This document shows positions 36,637 through 46,121 of a DNA stretch of 64,000 nucleotides, in pieces. A program made the translations under genes and the position numbers. This stretch comes from Idiomarina abyssalis. GTDB lineage: Bacteria; Pseudomonadota; Gammaproteobacteria; Enterobacterales; Alteromonadaceae. A model generated the notes under the pieces. The model saw nothing but the letters and a program-made list of their open reading frames with translations, had not been told where the DNA came from and did no database searches. The stretch spans positions 992,001-1,056,000 of the forward strand of contig NZ_FPBE01000001.1 of assembly GCF_900116625.1 (NCBI RefSeq), given 5' to 3'. Numbering within the stretch: position 1 is the first letter of the stretch; each line of letters starts with the position of its first letter.

Positions 36637-37632
36637 CTAAAAGATTTTATCCAACTGCTCGCGATAGCGATCAAAAGCTTCAAACTGCGGCATATGACCA
36701 ATACCTTCCAGTTCATAAAGGTAGCCGTCCGGAATTTGCTCTACCACAATTTCACCGAGTTTATCGTAGCGACCCAGTTCGTAATTAACGCCCTCTTTCT
36801 TCCAGCCTCGACCGGGGCCTGTAGTATCACGCGTTCCCAGAATCAAATGTGTCGGCACCACCAACTGGTCAAACTCATTAGACACATTGCCGGTAAAAAT
36901 CATGTCGTAGGTTAGCGCATTATTCCAGGCAACCTGATTCCAGTCATCTCCATTTATCCAACCTACGTGAATTTCAATAAGCTCTTCATAATCTTCTGAC
37001 CATTTACCGTCATAGTAGTTTTTGCGCTGGTAGGCGCGGATCTGGTCAATGGTTTTACCCTTCTCATTCTCGTAAAAGAACGCTGGGTCTTTGTATTCGA
37101 CATAGCGCAGATAATCTTCCAGGCCAACCGGGTTAACTAACACCAGTTTTTCAACCATAGTGTCATGGTTTAGCGCAAAGCGAGTTGCCAGCATTCCGCC
37201 CATGGAATGACCCATAACAATCACTTGTTCAATACCCTCAGACTTTAATAACGCCTTAGTGTTATTAGCCAGGGCTTCGAAAGAAAACTGATAATGTGCC
37301 GGTTTGGACGACTTACCAAAACCAATTTGGTCCGGCATAAGCACCCCGTAACCTTTTTCATGAAGGTAATTAGCGGTTTCTTCCCAATAGTCGGCGGCAA
37401 AATTTTTGCCATGTAACAGCAACACGGTTGGCTGCCCCTTTTCGGCGGGCAAATACATGTAGGCCATTTCCAGGCTCTGTCGCTGGCTATCAAACTCAAA
37501 GGTCTGAACGTCAAATGGGTACGAATAACCACTTAAGTGGGCATCGTATTCGGGAGCTTTGTCGTCTGCAAAAACAGGTGCTGTCAGCCCGAGTAGAAAG
37601 GCAGTAAGCAGTGTATAACTCCAACTACGCAT
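36637..37632 (-). CDS. Exported alpha/beta hydrolase
   Basis: A 331-residue hydrolase with a signal peptide (cut after VFA). The nucleophile elbow is GHSMGGMLA; LLLHGKNFAADYWEET gives the oxyanion loop; the aspartate is in LGTRDTTGPG and the histidine in LEGIGHMPQFEAF. It acts in the periplasm. Epoxide-hydrolase-like or haloperoxidase-like activity is possible, but the substrate is not evident. The ATG at 37632 has AAGGAG upstream; the longer frame adds a charged nine-residue leader that would spoil the signal peptide. Confidence 0.82.
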   Translation of the reverse strand: MRSWSYTLLTAFLLGLTAPVFADDKAPEYDAHLSGYSYPFDVQTFEFDSQRQSLEMAYMYLPAEKGQPTVLLLHGKNFAADYWEETANYLHEKGYGVLMPDQIGFGKSSKPAHYQFSFEALANNTKALLKSEGIEQVIVMGHSMGGMLATRFALNHDTMVEKLVLVNPVGLEDYLRYVEYKDPAFFYENEKGKTIDQIRAYQRKNYYDGKWSEDYEELIEIHVGWINGDDWNQVAWNNALTYDMIFTGNVSNEFDQLVVPTHLILGTRDTTGPGRGWKKEGVNYELGRYDKLGEIVVEQIPDGYLYELEGIGHMPQFEAFDRYREQLDKIF

Positions 37633-37782
37633 GTGTGACTCCTTGCGTCTAATTTTCAATCAACACTATATCGGGCTCTTTCCTGATGCAATAGTTCCGC
37701 TCGACAACCTTCTGCTAGAAATGACGTGTCACACTGAGGCGTCTACACTATGCTTATTGGTAATTCAAATAGAGGCTGACTT

Positions 37783-40107
37783 ATGCACAGAGGTTCACTA
37801 CATCGGTTCGGTAGCTACCTGAAAACGAGATGGGCCTCTCCACGCCGAATTCGGTTCTGGCTGATTGTACTGGTTGTTCTGTACACTTTGCTGGGATTTT
37901 TTGCCTTGCCGTTGGTTATTCAGTACGTGGCGGTGAATACCGCAAAGGAAGATTTTGACCGTGAACTTCGCATAGAGTCAGTACAAACCAACCCCTACAC
38001 CCTGACGCTGCAAATCAACGGCCTTGAACTGGACGACGTCGATGAGCGACAGTTACTTGGCTGGGAACGTCTGTTCATCGACCTCACCTGGGCGAGCATC
38101 ACCAACCAAGCCTGGACCTTCGAAACCATACATCTTGACAAGCCTACTATTCAGGAAGAACGCTTTACCTCGGGCGAAACCCGCTTTTCGCGGTTAGCCG
38201 CTGAAAACACAGGCACGGAACCTAAAGAAAGTGAACCAGCACAACTGCCTGCCTTAGAGATCAGAAAACTGAATGTGGAGAGGGGCGTTTTGCGCTTCGC
38301 CGACAACTTAAAAAACGGCGAAAAAACGAAGCAAGTGTCGCTGGCATTACAGAGTATCGGAGTGTCGCTACAAGACTTCACATTGCAAAAGGATACGAGC
38401 TTTCCGCTACGCCTGGATGCGCAGTTCTACGAAGGCGGCAAAGTTAACTTCGACGGTCAACTTCAGGTGCTGCCAACCTTTACTCTGGAAGGCAGTACCT
38501 GCATTAATGAGCTGGCACTGATGCAGGCCGAGCCCTACCTGCAGCAATTCATGAACGTACGGCTTGATAGCGGAACCCTGACTCTCAATGGGAAAATACA
38601 AACAGATGCACAGCAACCTTTTGCCTTCCAGGGCTCTGCCGGTATTAGCTCGCTTAGCATCAGAGAAGGCACCAAGGATGAACCGCTAATTGGCTGGCAG
38701 AATCTTGAAACTCAACAACTTAACCTCAGCCTCAACGATAAGCAGGTTGAGACCGACCCCATTACCATTGAAGGCTTGTCTGGCCGGGTCGTCATTTACG
38801 AGGACAAAACCACTAACTTTGGGCAACTCGTCACTCAGTCTCCAGAAGCGACTGACAGTAAAAACGAGGACACAGATCCGTTCAGTATCACCATTGAAGC
38901 TATTGAGTTGGCCGAAGGCACCATCCACTTTGCCGATAATTCTTTGCCGCTGCCCTTCTCAACCCGCATCCATACATTAAACGGAGAGGTATCAACCTTA
39001 AGCTCCCAATCGGCCGAACCGGCACGAATTAACCTGGAAGGCGAGGTTGCAGAGTATGGCTCGGCGCGTGTCGATGGTTCCGTGCACGCCTGGCACCCTG
39101 CTCGCCAGACCAATATTAACCTAAGTTTCCGCAACCTCCAGATTCCGGAATACTCGCCTTATACAGTGAACTTCGCGGGCCGTAAAATTGCAGGCGGAAC
39201 TATGGATCTTGACCTCGACTACAGCGTCACCGACAACCAACTCAATGGCGAAAACAACCTACTGCTTCATGACTTGAAACTCGGTGAAAAGATGACTTCC
39301 AGCGAAGCCATGGATCTGCCGCTGGACCTTGCTATAGCACTGCTACAGGACAGCGATGGTGTTATTGACCTGACGCTACCGGTAACAGGAGATATCGACA
39401 ACCCTCAATTCGACTTCGGCAAAGTGATTAAACAAGCCGTGGGCAATGCCATTACCTCTGTAGTTACAGCACCTTTTAGTTTTTTGGCAAGCCTTGTCGG
39501 CGCTGACTCAGAAGAGCTTGGCCAGATTGAATTTTCGGCGGGCCGCACAGACCTGAGTCCACCGCAACGAGAACGGATAAACAAGCTTCGCGAAGCCCTT
39601 AACCAGCGGCCACAGCTGGTTCTGGAGTTGGCTGGGCCCTTCAACAAAAGCTTTGATAGCCCGCCTCTAAAACGAGCGAAAGCGAAGGAAGCCCTGCAGC
39701 AGAAGCTCGCGGAGCAAGCCCGGAAAATATCAGACTCCAGCCTGACAAGCGAGGCAAACCAGGACATTGTAGAGGCAATGTTCACCTCTCATTACCCGGA
39801 AGCCGAACTTGCAACCGTAAAGGCGCATTTCACTGATCAACAAAGTGAGTCAACCGATGAGCCAGCGTTCGATGCTCTGGCCTATCGAAACCATTTGGCT
39901 GAAAAAGTCATTGAGGCGCAACCAATTACAGACTCTGAACTCAAATCTTTAGCCAATGCCCGCGCTGAAACGGTGCGGGAAGCTTTGGTTAATGCCGACG
40001 CAGATACAGCTATAGCAGCTGAAAGAGTCCGCATTCTGGAGCCTAAAAAGGCCGGTTCACCCGAAGGTGAACGCGTTGCTATGGAAGTGAGCGTTAGCGC
40101 AGAGTAA
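37783..40107 (+). CDS. DUF748 domain protein (AsmA-like)
   Basis: A 774-residue protein with one N-terminal membrane helix (about 24-47), then repeated beta-rich segments (EDFDRELRIESVQTNPYTLT, VDGSVHAWHPARQTNINLSF) typical of DUF748. The family belongs to the AsmA-like group that spans the periplasm and is linked to envelope lipid transport. The C-terminal part, from about 590, is helical and Ala/Glu-rich. Relatives in other gammaproteobacteria are, as I recall, usually longer, so this may be a short form. The stop abuts the convergent mtfA stop with no spacer. Function in this organism is not established. Confidence 0.75.
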   Translation: MHRGSLHRFGSYLKTRWASPRRIRFWLIVLVVLYTLLGFFALPLVIQYVAVNTAKEDFDRELRIESVQTNPYTLTLQINGLELDDVDERQLLGWERLFIDLTWASITNQAWTFETIHLDKPTIQEERFTSGETRFSRLAAENTGTEPKESEPAQLPALEIRKLNVERGVLRFADNLKNGEKTKQVSLALQSIGVSLQDFTLQKDTSFPLRLDAQFYEGGKVNFDGQLQVLPTFTLEGSTCINELALMQAEPYLQQFMNVRLDSGTLTLNGKIQTDAQQPFAFQGSAGISSLSIREGTKDEPLIGWQNLETQQLNLSLNDKQVETDPITIEGLSGRVVIYEDKTTNFGQLVTQSPEATDSKNEDTDPFSITIEAIELAEGTIHFADNSLPLPFSTRIHTLNGEVSTLSSQSAEPARINLEGEVAEYGSARVDGSVHAWHPARQTNINLSFRNLQIPEYSPYTVNFAGRKIAGGTMDLDLDYSVTDNQLNGENNLLLHDLKLGEKMTSSEAMDLPLDLAIALLQDSDGVIDLTLPVTGDIDNPQFDFGKVIKQAVGNAITSVVTAPFSFLASLVGADSEELGQIEFSAGRTDLSPPQRERINKLREALNQRPQLVLELAGPFNKSFDSPPLKRAKAKEALQQKLAEQARKISDSSLTSEANQDIVEAMFTSHYPEAELATVKAHFTDQQSESTDEPAFDALAYRNHLAEKVIEAQPITDSELKSLANARAETVREALVNADADTAIAAERVRILEPKKAGSPEGERVAMEVSVSAE

Positions 40108-40875
40108 TTAACAAGGAGTCTGGCGGTAGAATTGACACAATAACCGGTAGACCTCCGGCATATGCTCTTTCATCGTTTCTGGGTCTTCAAAAAAAGTCTC
40201 GCTGCAGACGGCAAAAAATTCAGCCGGGCTGGTTAACGAGTAACCGTCTAGTGGTAACGGTCTGTGATGAACTGAGTCACTCTGCAGCCTTTCCCAGGCC
40301 GCTGAAAAAATATCGTGCCATTCTCCGGGCTTCATATCGGGATGCATGGGTGGTGCGCCATTGGCACCATCGCGCAACATATCAAGCTTGTGCGCAAATT
40401 CGTGTATGACAACGTTCGCGGCCTTTCCGTGACGGGAATGAGGGCCTGTATGACACACCGACTGCCATGAAAGAATCAGCGGGCCTTGCAACCAGGCCTC
40501 GCCGCTTAGCCCCGGACTATGAGTGTGAACAACACCGTCGTCACTACGGTAAGGACGATTAGGTACAAAGTCGCCTTCATAAAGAATAATGCTATAGATG
40601 TGATCGTACCAATCTAACCCAAGGTGCAAAACAGGTACGCAGGCCATAGTTGCTATTTTAAGACACATAGCGTCGTTGAATTGGAAGCCGCCGCCTGAAG
40701 CAAAGTTTTTACGCACCAAAAAGCGAAGGGTCATATCCCGCAGAGCATCACGCTCAGCACCTTTATACCGGGCTATAACAGGCCAATCTGCGACTGCGGA
40801 TTCCCACTCGCTTTCTGTGAAGCCCATTTTTTTAATGCGCCGGTTTTCAAACCACGTACGCAGTCTTTTAAACAT
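40108..40875 (-). CDS. mtfA: MtfA-family zinc metallopeptidase
   Basis: A 255-residue soluble peptidase. The catalytic zinc motif is HEFAHKLDMLRDG; the third ligand region is AVCSETFFEDPE. The family includes E. coli MtfA (Mlc titration factor A), which binds the glucose repressor Mlc and has aminopeptidase activity. Mlc is not in the window. Length is close to that of E. coli MtfA (265). The start is ATG 40873-40875. Confidence 0.9.
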   Translation of the reverse strand: MFKRLRTWFENRRIKKMGFTESEWESAVADWPVIARYKGAERDALRDMTLRFLVRKNFASGGGFQFNDAMCLKIATMACVPVLHLGLDWYDHIYSIILYEGDFVPNRPYRSDDGVVHTHSPGLSGEAWLQGPLILSWQSVCHTGPHSRHGKAANVVIHEFAHKLDMLRDGANGAPPMHPDMKPGEWHDIFSAAWERLQSDSVHHRPLPLDGYSLTSPAEFFAVCSETFFEDPETMKEHMPEVYRLLCQFYRQTPC

Positions 40876-40927
40876 CTGTTGTTACAGCCATACTTCTTTC
40901 CATGTACGCACTATAAAAGCACTGAGG

Positions 40928-41524
40928 TTAATCCTCAACGCTGCTATCAGACTCTTCAGATTCGGCAGCCAGTTCCAGCATTTTTTCACGAAAGTTATCC
41001 AGACCTTTCATAACCAGCTCATAGGTTTTATCGACATCGCTTTCAACATCACCTTCATACACCTGAAAGCTGCTAAGAATATCTTTGGCGCCTTTAAAGC
41101 CCGTTTCGATACCACCACGAATAATTTCCATAAACTTGTTCAGGGTTTCTTCTTCAGACTCGCCTGCATTGACTTCTTTATAGCGACTGTAAAAGTTGGT
41201 AGCAAAAGAAACAATACGATCCGCCGTAGCCTTGGGGGAAGTATCCGTACCGGACTCATAAGTTTTCTTCACCGCATTTTTGCCCATTACCGGCTCTAGC
41301 TCAGCATTAATGCCTTCCAGTGCGGTTTTATACAGCAAGCTGAGTGCGTCATTATTGCTGCTAAGCGATACTCGCTCATGGGCACGTAAAATGGCTTCGT
41401 TTTGTGCCTGCCTGGAATTTGGAGCGACCTCTTTCGTATTGCGATTGTCATCCGCTTTTACATTATTGGTATTTTGCTTACCAACGCCCGCTACAGAAGT
41501 GCCATTGCCTGAGATAATTGACAT
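40928..41524 (-). CDS. DUF5610 family protein
   Basis: A 198-residue soluble, acidic protein with no signal peptide. It opens with a low-complexity Asn/Ser/Gly segment (residues 1-45) and then a helical domain (AILRAHERVSLSSNNDALSL, then TADRIVSFATNFYSRYKEV). The DUF5610 assignment rests on this pattern as I remember it from Shewanella and Pseudoalteromonas, and the function is unknown. The C-terminus is Glu/Ser-rich. Confidence 0.65.
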   Translation of the reverse strand: MSIISGNGTSVAGVGKQNTNNVKADDNRNTKEVAPNSRQAQNEAILRAHERVSLSSNNDALSLLYKTALEGINAELEPVMGKNAVKKTYESGTDTSPKATADRIVSFATNFYSRYKEVNAGESEEETLNKFMEIIRGGIETGFKGAKDILSSFQVYEGDVESDVDKTYELVMKGLDNFREKMLELAAESEESDSSVED

Positions 41525-41670
41525 GATGTTGTTCCTGAAAAGTCGACTATAACTTGATTTTAGTATAGCCCGTAACTGGTTATCGGCAGGTAGTGGTTAA
41601 AATTTAGACTTTTATTAAAATGGCGCTGTGAACCTATGGATTTTTAACCGAAAGGAAATAAAGCGAACAT

Positions 41671-41707
41671 AAAAAATGCCTGACAACTCAGTAAGAATCA
41701 TCAGGCA
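41671..41707 (-). terminator. Intrinsic terminator of fadR
   Basis: Inverted repeat TGCCTGA / TCAGGCA around a 17-nt loop. On the minus strand it is followed by six T residues (A-run 41671-41676 on plus). It lies about 50 bp after the fadR stop codon. The rest of 41525-41759 holds no other feature I can support. Confidence 0.8.
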
Positions 41708-41759
41708 CTAAATAATAAGAAATTAGGCTTTATCAAGAAAACTGAAAAAGCTCCCCTAA

Positions 41760-42470
41760 TCAATCCACCAAGTCATTTGGCATATCACCACGCAGGCCAT
41801 GCCAAATTTCAGCGGACTCATAACCGTACCGGCGAACCAGATTTACCGACTCGTTGTAGTCGCCTTCGCGCGCTACGGCAATTAGGTCGGCGTAGTAGTC
41901 GCGTGCTAACTGGCGAGCTTCTGACGATGAAAAGTAGTACTGGCCAATACGTGCGTACAGACCTTTAAAGCCGTTTAGTACCAACACATAAATAGGGTTG
42001 CCGGAGGCCATAGCTAAGTCATGGTTTAACTGGTAATCGAACTCGGCAAAGGTCTTTTCGTTGTCTTCCAGCTCGCTGGTGGGTTCCAGCAGCTCGATAA
42101 CCCGCTGTGGGTTATGACGAATAGCGGCACGAATATAAATAGCACTAATATTGGTGCGCGCAGATAACAGCTGATCCACAAGCTCAGGCATACCGTCTTC
42201 GTCCAAACGTGCCAGGGTTTCTAAAATATTCAGGCCGGAGGTTTCCCAAAAGTTGTTCACTTTGGTGGGTTTGCCGTGCTGAATGGTCAGCCAACCGTCA
42301 CGTGCCAGACGCTGCAGCACTTCACGCAGAGTGGTTCGTGTAACACCAATAAGTTCAGACAGCTCACGCTCTGCGGGTAAGATAGTGCCCGGTGCAAAAT
42401 GCCCGTTCCAGATAGATTTTACGATGTACTCCTCGGCAAAACCCGCCGGACTTTTAGCTTTTATTATCAT
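41760..42470 (-). CDS. fadR: Fatty acid metabolism regulator FadR
   Basis: A 236-residue GntR-family regulator. The N-terminal winged helix is [20 protein letters not shown] then [20 protein letters not shown]. The C-terminal acyl-CoA-binding domain has the FadR-type sequence [19 protein letters not shown]-like ([20 protein letters not shown]). In E. coli it represses fad genes and activates fab genes, with release by long-chain acyl-CoA. It is divergent from dsbB, as in Vibrio. A FadR-type site lies in the intergenic region, suggesting autoregulation; fadD at 46.1-47.8 kb also has one. Confidence 0.95.
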   Translation of the reverse strand: MIIKAKSPAGFAEEYIVKSIWNGHFAPGTILPAERELSELIGVTRTTLREVLQRLARDGWLTIQHGKPTKVNNFWETSGLNILETLARLDEDGMPELVDQLLSARTNISAIYIRAAIRHNPQRVIELLEPTSELEDNEKTFAEFDYQLNHDLAMASGNPIYVLVLNGFKGLYARIGQYYFSSSEARQLARDYYADLIAVAREGDYNESVNLVRRYGYESAEIWHGLRGDMPNDLVD

Positions 42471-42517
42471 ATTCCCGCCTGTGTACTGACTAATAGAGCG
42501 ATTCTAGCAGTCTTCTG

Positions 42518-42533
42518 TGAGGTCGGACAAGAT
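42518..42533. promoter_or_regulatory. Putative FadR operator upstream of fadR
   Basis: On the minus strand this reads ATCTTGTCCGACCTCA, matching the E. coli consensus AACTGGTCCGACCTGT at 12 of 16 positions, including the central TCCGAC. It lies 48 bp upstream of fadR. Confidence 0.55.
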
Positions 42534-42613
42534 AACTTCTGGCTTTATATCGACAACACCAAGCTATTTGGGTATGGTTTCTACGTTTTTACAGTTTCTT
42601 AAGGAAAATCACC

Positions 42614-43159
42614 ATGCTATCTGTGGGTCAGTGGCCTAACAAACCTTTTGCCTGGTTATTATTGTTTTTAGGATGTTCGGGACTGTTAGCGGCAGCGTTG
42701 TATTTCCAGATGGTTCTGGGTTTAGAGCCCTGCGTCAAATGCGTGTATCAGCGTATGGCAGTGGTCGGCATTGGCCTGGCTGCCATTGTTGGCCTGTTTG
42801 GTTCGGGCTTTTGGTTAACTCGCTGGGCAGCTTTAATTGGCTGGCTTTACAGCAGTTACCAGGGTTTGCTCATTGCTTACGATCACTGGGACTTACAGAC
42901 TTCAAAAAACGCATTTTTTGCCGTGTGTGAAAGCGCGCCAAACTTCCCGGGCTGGGCACCGCTGCATGAATGGATGCCCGGGCTTTTTGCCGCCCCCGGC
43001 TTATGCGGTGACATTGACTGGCAATGGCTTGGCTTAGGTATGCCGGGCTGGATGACGGTAATTTTCGCAGGCTTTTTACTGATAGGTATTATTGTGGCTG
43101 TCTGTCACATTATTGCGTCGTTTAAGAAAAAAGACGGGCTGGTGCTTTACCACAAATAG
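42614..43159 (+). CDS. dsbB: Disulfide bond formation protein B
   Basis: A 181-residue inner-membrane protein with four helices that reoxidises DsbA and passes electrons to quinone. The first periplasmic loop has CVKCVYQR (Cys-X-X-Cys), and the second loop carries the other pair (VCESAPNFPG and PGLCGD). AAGGAAAATC precedes the ATG. It lies divergent from fadR, the same order as in Vibrio. DsbA is not in the window. Confidence 0.95.
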   Translation: MLSVGQWPNKPFAWLLLFLGCSGLLAAALYFQMVLGLEPCVKCVYQRMAVVGIGLAAIVGLFGSGFWLTRWAALIGWLYSSYQGLLIAYDHWDLQTSKNAFFAVCESAPNFPGWAPLHEWMPGLFAAPGLCGDIDWQWLGLGMPGWMTVIFAGFLLIGIIVAVCHIIASFKKKDGLVLYHK

Positions 43160-43171
43160 TTCAAAGCGCTT

Positions 43172-43603
43172 TTAAGTTAAGGGCCAGGTCACTATTCTGT
43201 CTTCAAGATCGCCTTTAAACTTCGCTTCACTGACACAATGGCCGGCAACATGATAGCCGGCTTTTTTCATTGGCTCTTTGCTACCCTCATGCCTTAATGG
43301 ATGCCACTCAGGCAAGGGTTGTCCTTCTGCCCGCAGCCGGTAAGCGCAGCTGGCAGGCATAAAATAGACATCTTCGAGGTTATTCGGCGTTAAAGTAACG
43401 CAGGCAGGTACGCGTTCGCTTCGGTGTGCATAGTCAGTACAACGTGCGGTGTCGGTATCTAATAACCGACAAGCAACGTCAGTGGAATACAGATTATCTT
43501 CTTCGTCTTGCAGCTGATTTAAGCAGCACTGCCCACAACCATCACACAAGGCTTCCCATTGTGCGTGACTCAGCGTATGCAGTGGCTGCTCATACCATTT
43601 CAT
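43172..43603 (-). CDS. ycgN: YcgN/UPF0260 family cysteine-cluster protein
   Basis: A 143-residue protein with the invariant cluster LCDGCGQCCLNQL near residue 20 and further cysteines (VACRLLD, ARCTDY, ACVTLTP, ASCAYRL). These suggest a metal site, and the family has no known function. I placed the start at ATG 43603, giving MKWYEQPLHTLSHAQWEAL, which aligns with the E. coli YcgN core. A TTG at 43615 is an alternative. It is the last gene of the fadD-rnd-ycgL-transglycosylase run, 16 bp after the transglycosylase stop. Confidence 0.87.
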   Translation of the reverse strand: MKWYEQPLHTLSHAQWEALCDGCGQCCLNQLQDEEDNLYSTDVACRLLDTDTARCTDYAHRSERVPACVTLTPNNLEDVYFMPASCAYRLRAEGQPLPEWHPLRHEGSKEPMKKAGYHVAGHCVSEAKFKGDLEDRIVTWPLT

Positions 43604-43619
43604 CAATGCCGACAAGTCA

Positions 43620-44657
43620 TTACCTTGGGAAACGAATGCGGTCGGACAAATAGCCCACTGCCGCTACGAAGTAATGCGAACGATTCCAGCGCATTAACGC
43701 ATCGTAGTTAGCGTAAGCCAGATAAACGCGGCCTTCGTTATCATCAGGAATAACAACTGAGGCGACAATATCATCACGCGACGGTAATTCCGAACCATCG
43801 AAACGGGTAATACCCAGTTCGGCCCATTCGGCCAGTTTTTTCTTGGTATCCAGGCCTGCCAGTGACTCATCGAAGCCTTCAGGTAGTTGCACCTGACGTC
43901 CCCAGGTTACGTCGTCTTTCCAGCCAACAGAGCTTAAGTAATTAGCCGCTGAAGCAAAAACGTCCGGGAAGCTGCCCCAAATGTCTTTTTTGCCGTCACC
44001 GTCGTAGTCCACTGCGTAACTCATAAAAGAACTGGGCATAAATTGAGTTTGCCCCATAGCACCAGCCCATGAACCCTTCATCTGTTCGGGCGCAATATGG
44101 CCTTCTTCAATAATGGTCAAAGCTTCCCAGAGCTGCTTTTTGAAGAACTCTTCGCGGCGACCATCAAAAGCCAGGGTAGTTAAAGCCGAAACCACATCAA
44201 AACCACCGGTGAATGAACCAAAGTTGGTTTCAATTCCCCACAGCGCCACAATAAAGCGTGGCTGCACACCGTACTCTTTACCGACTTTTTCCAGCAGTTC
44301 TTTATGCTCGTTGTATTTTTCCAGTGCCTTGTCAGCCTTCCACTCCGGAACCGCACGCGGCAGGTAGGTGTCGAGTGTGAGTTTAAATTCAGGCTGATTT
44401 TTATCCAGTTCGACTGCACGCTCGTAGTACTTCACCTTAGCAAAGGCTTTGTCTAAGGTATCTTGCTTATAGCCGCTTTCAATGGCTTCAGCTTTCAGGG
44501 CTTCAACGTAAGTGGCAAACTGTTGGTCAACCTGTTCACTGCTCTCTTCTTTCGCTTTCTTATCGGTATCCTGGTAAGCAAAAGCCGGCGCACTCAGCGT
44601 AACTACAGAAGCCAGACATAACGCCAGCCCTGTGAATTTTATTGTATTTGTTAACAT
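43620..44657 (-). CDS. MltB-type lytic murein transglycosylase
   Basis: A 345-residue exported enzyme, with a signal peptide cut after APAFA (about residue 27). It has the SLT_2/MltB fold: catalytic glutamate in ALWGIETNFGSFTG, and MGQTQFMPSSF and DYDGDGKKDIWGS further on. It cleaves the peptidoglycan glycan strand to 1,6-anhydroMurNAc. There is no lipobox, so it is probably periplasmic rather than lipid-anchored. Overlaps the upstream ycgL gene by 7 bp. Confidence 0.9.
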   Translation of the reverse strand: MLTNTIKFTGLALCLASVVTLSAPAFAYQDTDKKAKEESSEQVDQQFATYVEALKAEAIESGYKQDTLDKAFAKVKYYERAVELDKNQPEFKLTLDTYLPRAVPEWKADKALEKYNEHKELLEKVGKEYGVQPRFIVALWGIETNFGSFTGGFDVVSALTTLAFDGRREEFFKKQLWEALTIIEEGHIAPEQMKGSWAGAMGQTQFMPSSFMSYAVDYDGDGKKDIWGSFPDVFASAANYLSSVGWKDDVTWGRQVQLPEGFDESLAGLDTKKKLAEWAELGITRFDGSELPSRDDIVASVVIPDDNEGRVYLAYANYDALMRWNRSHYFVAAVGYLSDRIRFPR

Positions 44658-44899
44658 TGAAGTTCCTCTCGTTTCGGTGGCAACTGCAAATAGAAACCAT
44701 CGTTTTGCAAATGTTCCTGTAGCTTTTCGACCGTTAAACGGGCCAACTGTTCACGCCCGGCAAGGTTTATTGTCATAACCTTTTCGGCGCGACCAAACTG
44801 TTCACACAAAACGTCAGGTACTTCTGTGAATTCATTACCGTGAGGCAAGTAAAGGTAGGTATCGGCTTTCTTTAAGCTGCGATAAACATCACACAGCAT
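44651..44899 (-). CDS. ycgL: YcgL domain protein
   Basis: An 82-residue protein. MLCDVYRSLKKADTYLYLPH and the C-terminal NDGFYLQLPPKREEL match the YcgL family (E. coli MICAIYRSSKRDQTYLYV). Function unknown. It lies between rnd and the transglycosylase gene and is kept next to rnd and ycgN in many gammaproteobacteria. Confidence 0.9.
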   Translation of the reverse strand: MLCDVYRSLKKADTYLYLPHGNEFTEVPDVLCEQFGRAEKVMTINLAGREQLARLTVEKLQEHLQNDGFYLQLPPKREELQC

Positions 44900-44951
44900 G
44901 GCAGTTCTCCTGAATAAGGGCTAAGCGCACTAATGGTTAACAAATACTATG

Positions 44952-46121
44952 TTAACCAATTATAGCCTGTAATTCTGCCCCAATTGCTTGCTTGCGCCAA
45001 CCCATCATTAAGTCGGGTTGCGGCAAACGCTGTTGTTGCTGCGTTGAATACTGCCAGTGAAAGTTAATAACGTCATTAATTTGTTTACGTGACGCGACCA
45101 GGGATGCAGGTACCTGCAGTTTTTCGGCAAGTTCAGACACCACTTTTTTTATGGCTTTAAAGGTTGGCTTATAGCCTTCCATGTCGTCTAAGCGTTCAAG
45201 CGTTTTTGGCAGTTCGGACTCAGGCACCTGCTCAGCTTGCTGAATGCAGCGAATAATATCCCGCCCAGAATACTTCCGGGACATAGGCGCTAAGTCCGGA
45301 ATTCGGCTTAGCTCCTCGTCGCTTTTGGGCATTCTGCGAGCCAGCTCAAGTAGCACGCCGTCTTTGGCTATAAAACCCAGTGGAATATCCCGCTCGCGCG
45401 CTTTATGCAAACGCCATGGCGTCAGAATTTTAAGTGCGCCCAGCTGGCGTGCATTTAACTGCCAGGCATTACCTACAGCTAAATACAACAAATCATCCGG
45501 CCAGCTTTGTGTGCGTTTTCGAACCTGAATTTGCGACTCCTCGTACACAATATCCAGACAGCCCTTTTCCTCACACAAAGCCTTCAAATAAGGGTACATT
45601 ACCGCCAGGTAGCTGGCGTCAGCCGCGGCATAATCCAGCTGCTCTTCGCTTAACGGGCGCTTCAGCCAGTTGGTGCGTGACAAGCTTTTATCTAACTCAA
45701 CGCCATCAAATAAGGCATCGACCAAACGAGCATAGCCCATAGAGTCACCGAGCCCACAAAAACCTGCGGCTATTTGACTGTCAAAAATACGGTTAGGCTG
45801 ACGGCCATTACTTTGCTGGAAAAACAGCTCAATATCTTCACCGCCGGCATGCAGGACTGTTTCAACGGAGTCATCTGCAATTAGCTCCCACAGTGGCTCT
45901 AAGTCGATATCGGCGAGAGGATCCACAACAGCCGTTGTGCCGTTGGCATAAATTTGTAAAAGCCCCAACTGAGCATAGTAAGTGCGCTCGCGGACAAATT
46001 CAGAATCAATGGCAAACCAGCCAGCTTCTTTAGCTTGCTGACAAAGACGTTCTAATTCCTGAGTTTCAGTAACGAGCCGGTACTGGCGTACCGACTCGGG
46101 TAGGTTCAACGGCAGAGTCAA
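44952..46121 (-). CDS. rnd: Ribonuclease D
   Basis: A 389-residue 3'-5' exoribonuclease of tRNA maturation. The DEDD motifs are [19 protein letters not shown], then [12 protein letters not shown], then [17 protein letters not shown]. An HRDC domain follows (residues about 210-290). The start is TTG 46119-46121: a GAGGAAG site lies 6 nt upstream and no ATG occurs before the conserved region. The TTG overlaps the fadD stop as TTGA, so rnd is coupled to fadD. Confidence 0.93.
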   Translation of the reverse strand: MTLPLNLPESVRQYRLVTETQELERLCQQAKEAGWFAIDSEFVRERTYYAQLGLLQIYANGTTAVVDPLADIDLEPLWELIADDSVETVLHAGGEDIELFFQQSNGRQPNRIFDSQIAAGFCGLGDSMGYARLVDALFDGVELDKSLSRTNWLKRPLSEEQLDYAAADASYLAVMYPYLKALCEEKGCLDIVYEESQIQVRKRTQSWPDDLLYLAVGNAWQLNARQLGALKILTPWRLHKARERDIPLGFIAKDGVLLELARRMPKSDEELSRIPDLAPMSRKYSGRDIIRCIQQAEQVPESELPKTLERLDDMEGYKPTFKAIKKVVSELAEKLQVPASLVASRKQINDVINFHWQYSTQQQQRLPQPDLMMGWRKQAIGAELQAIIG

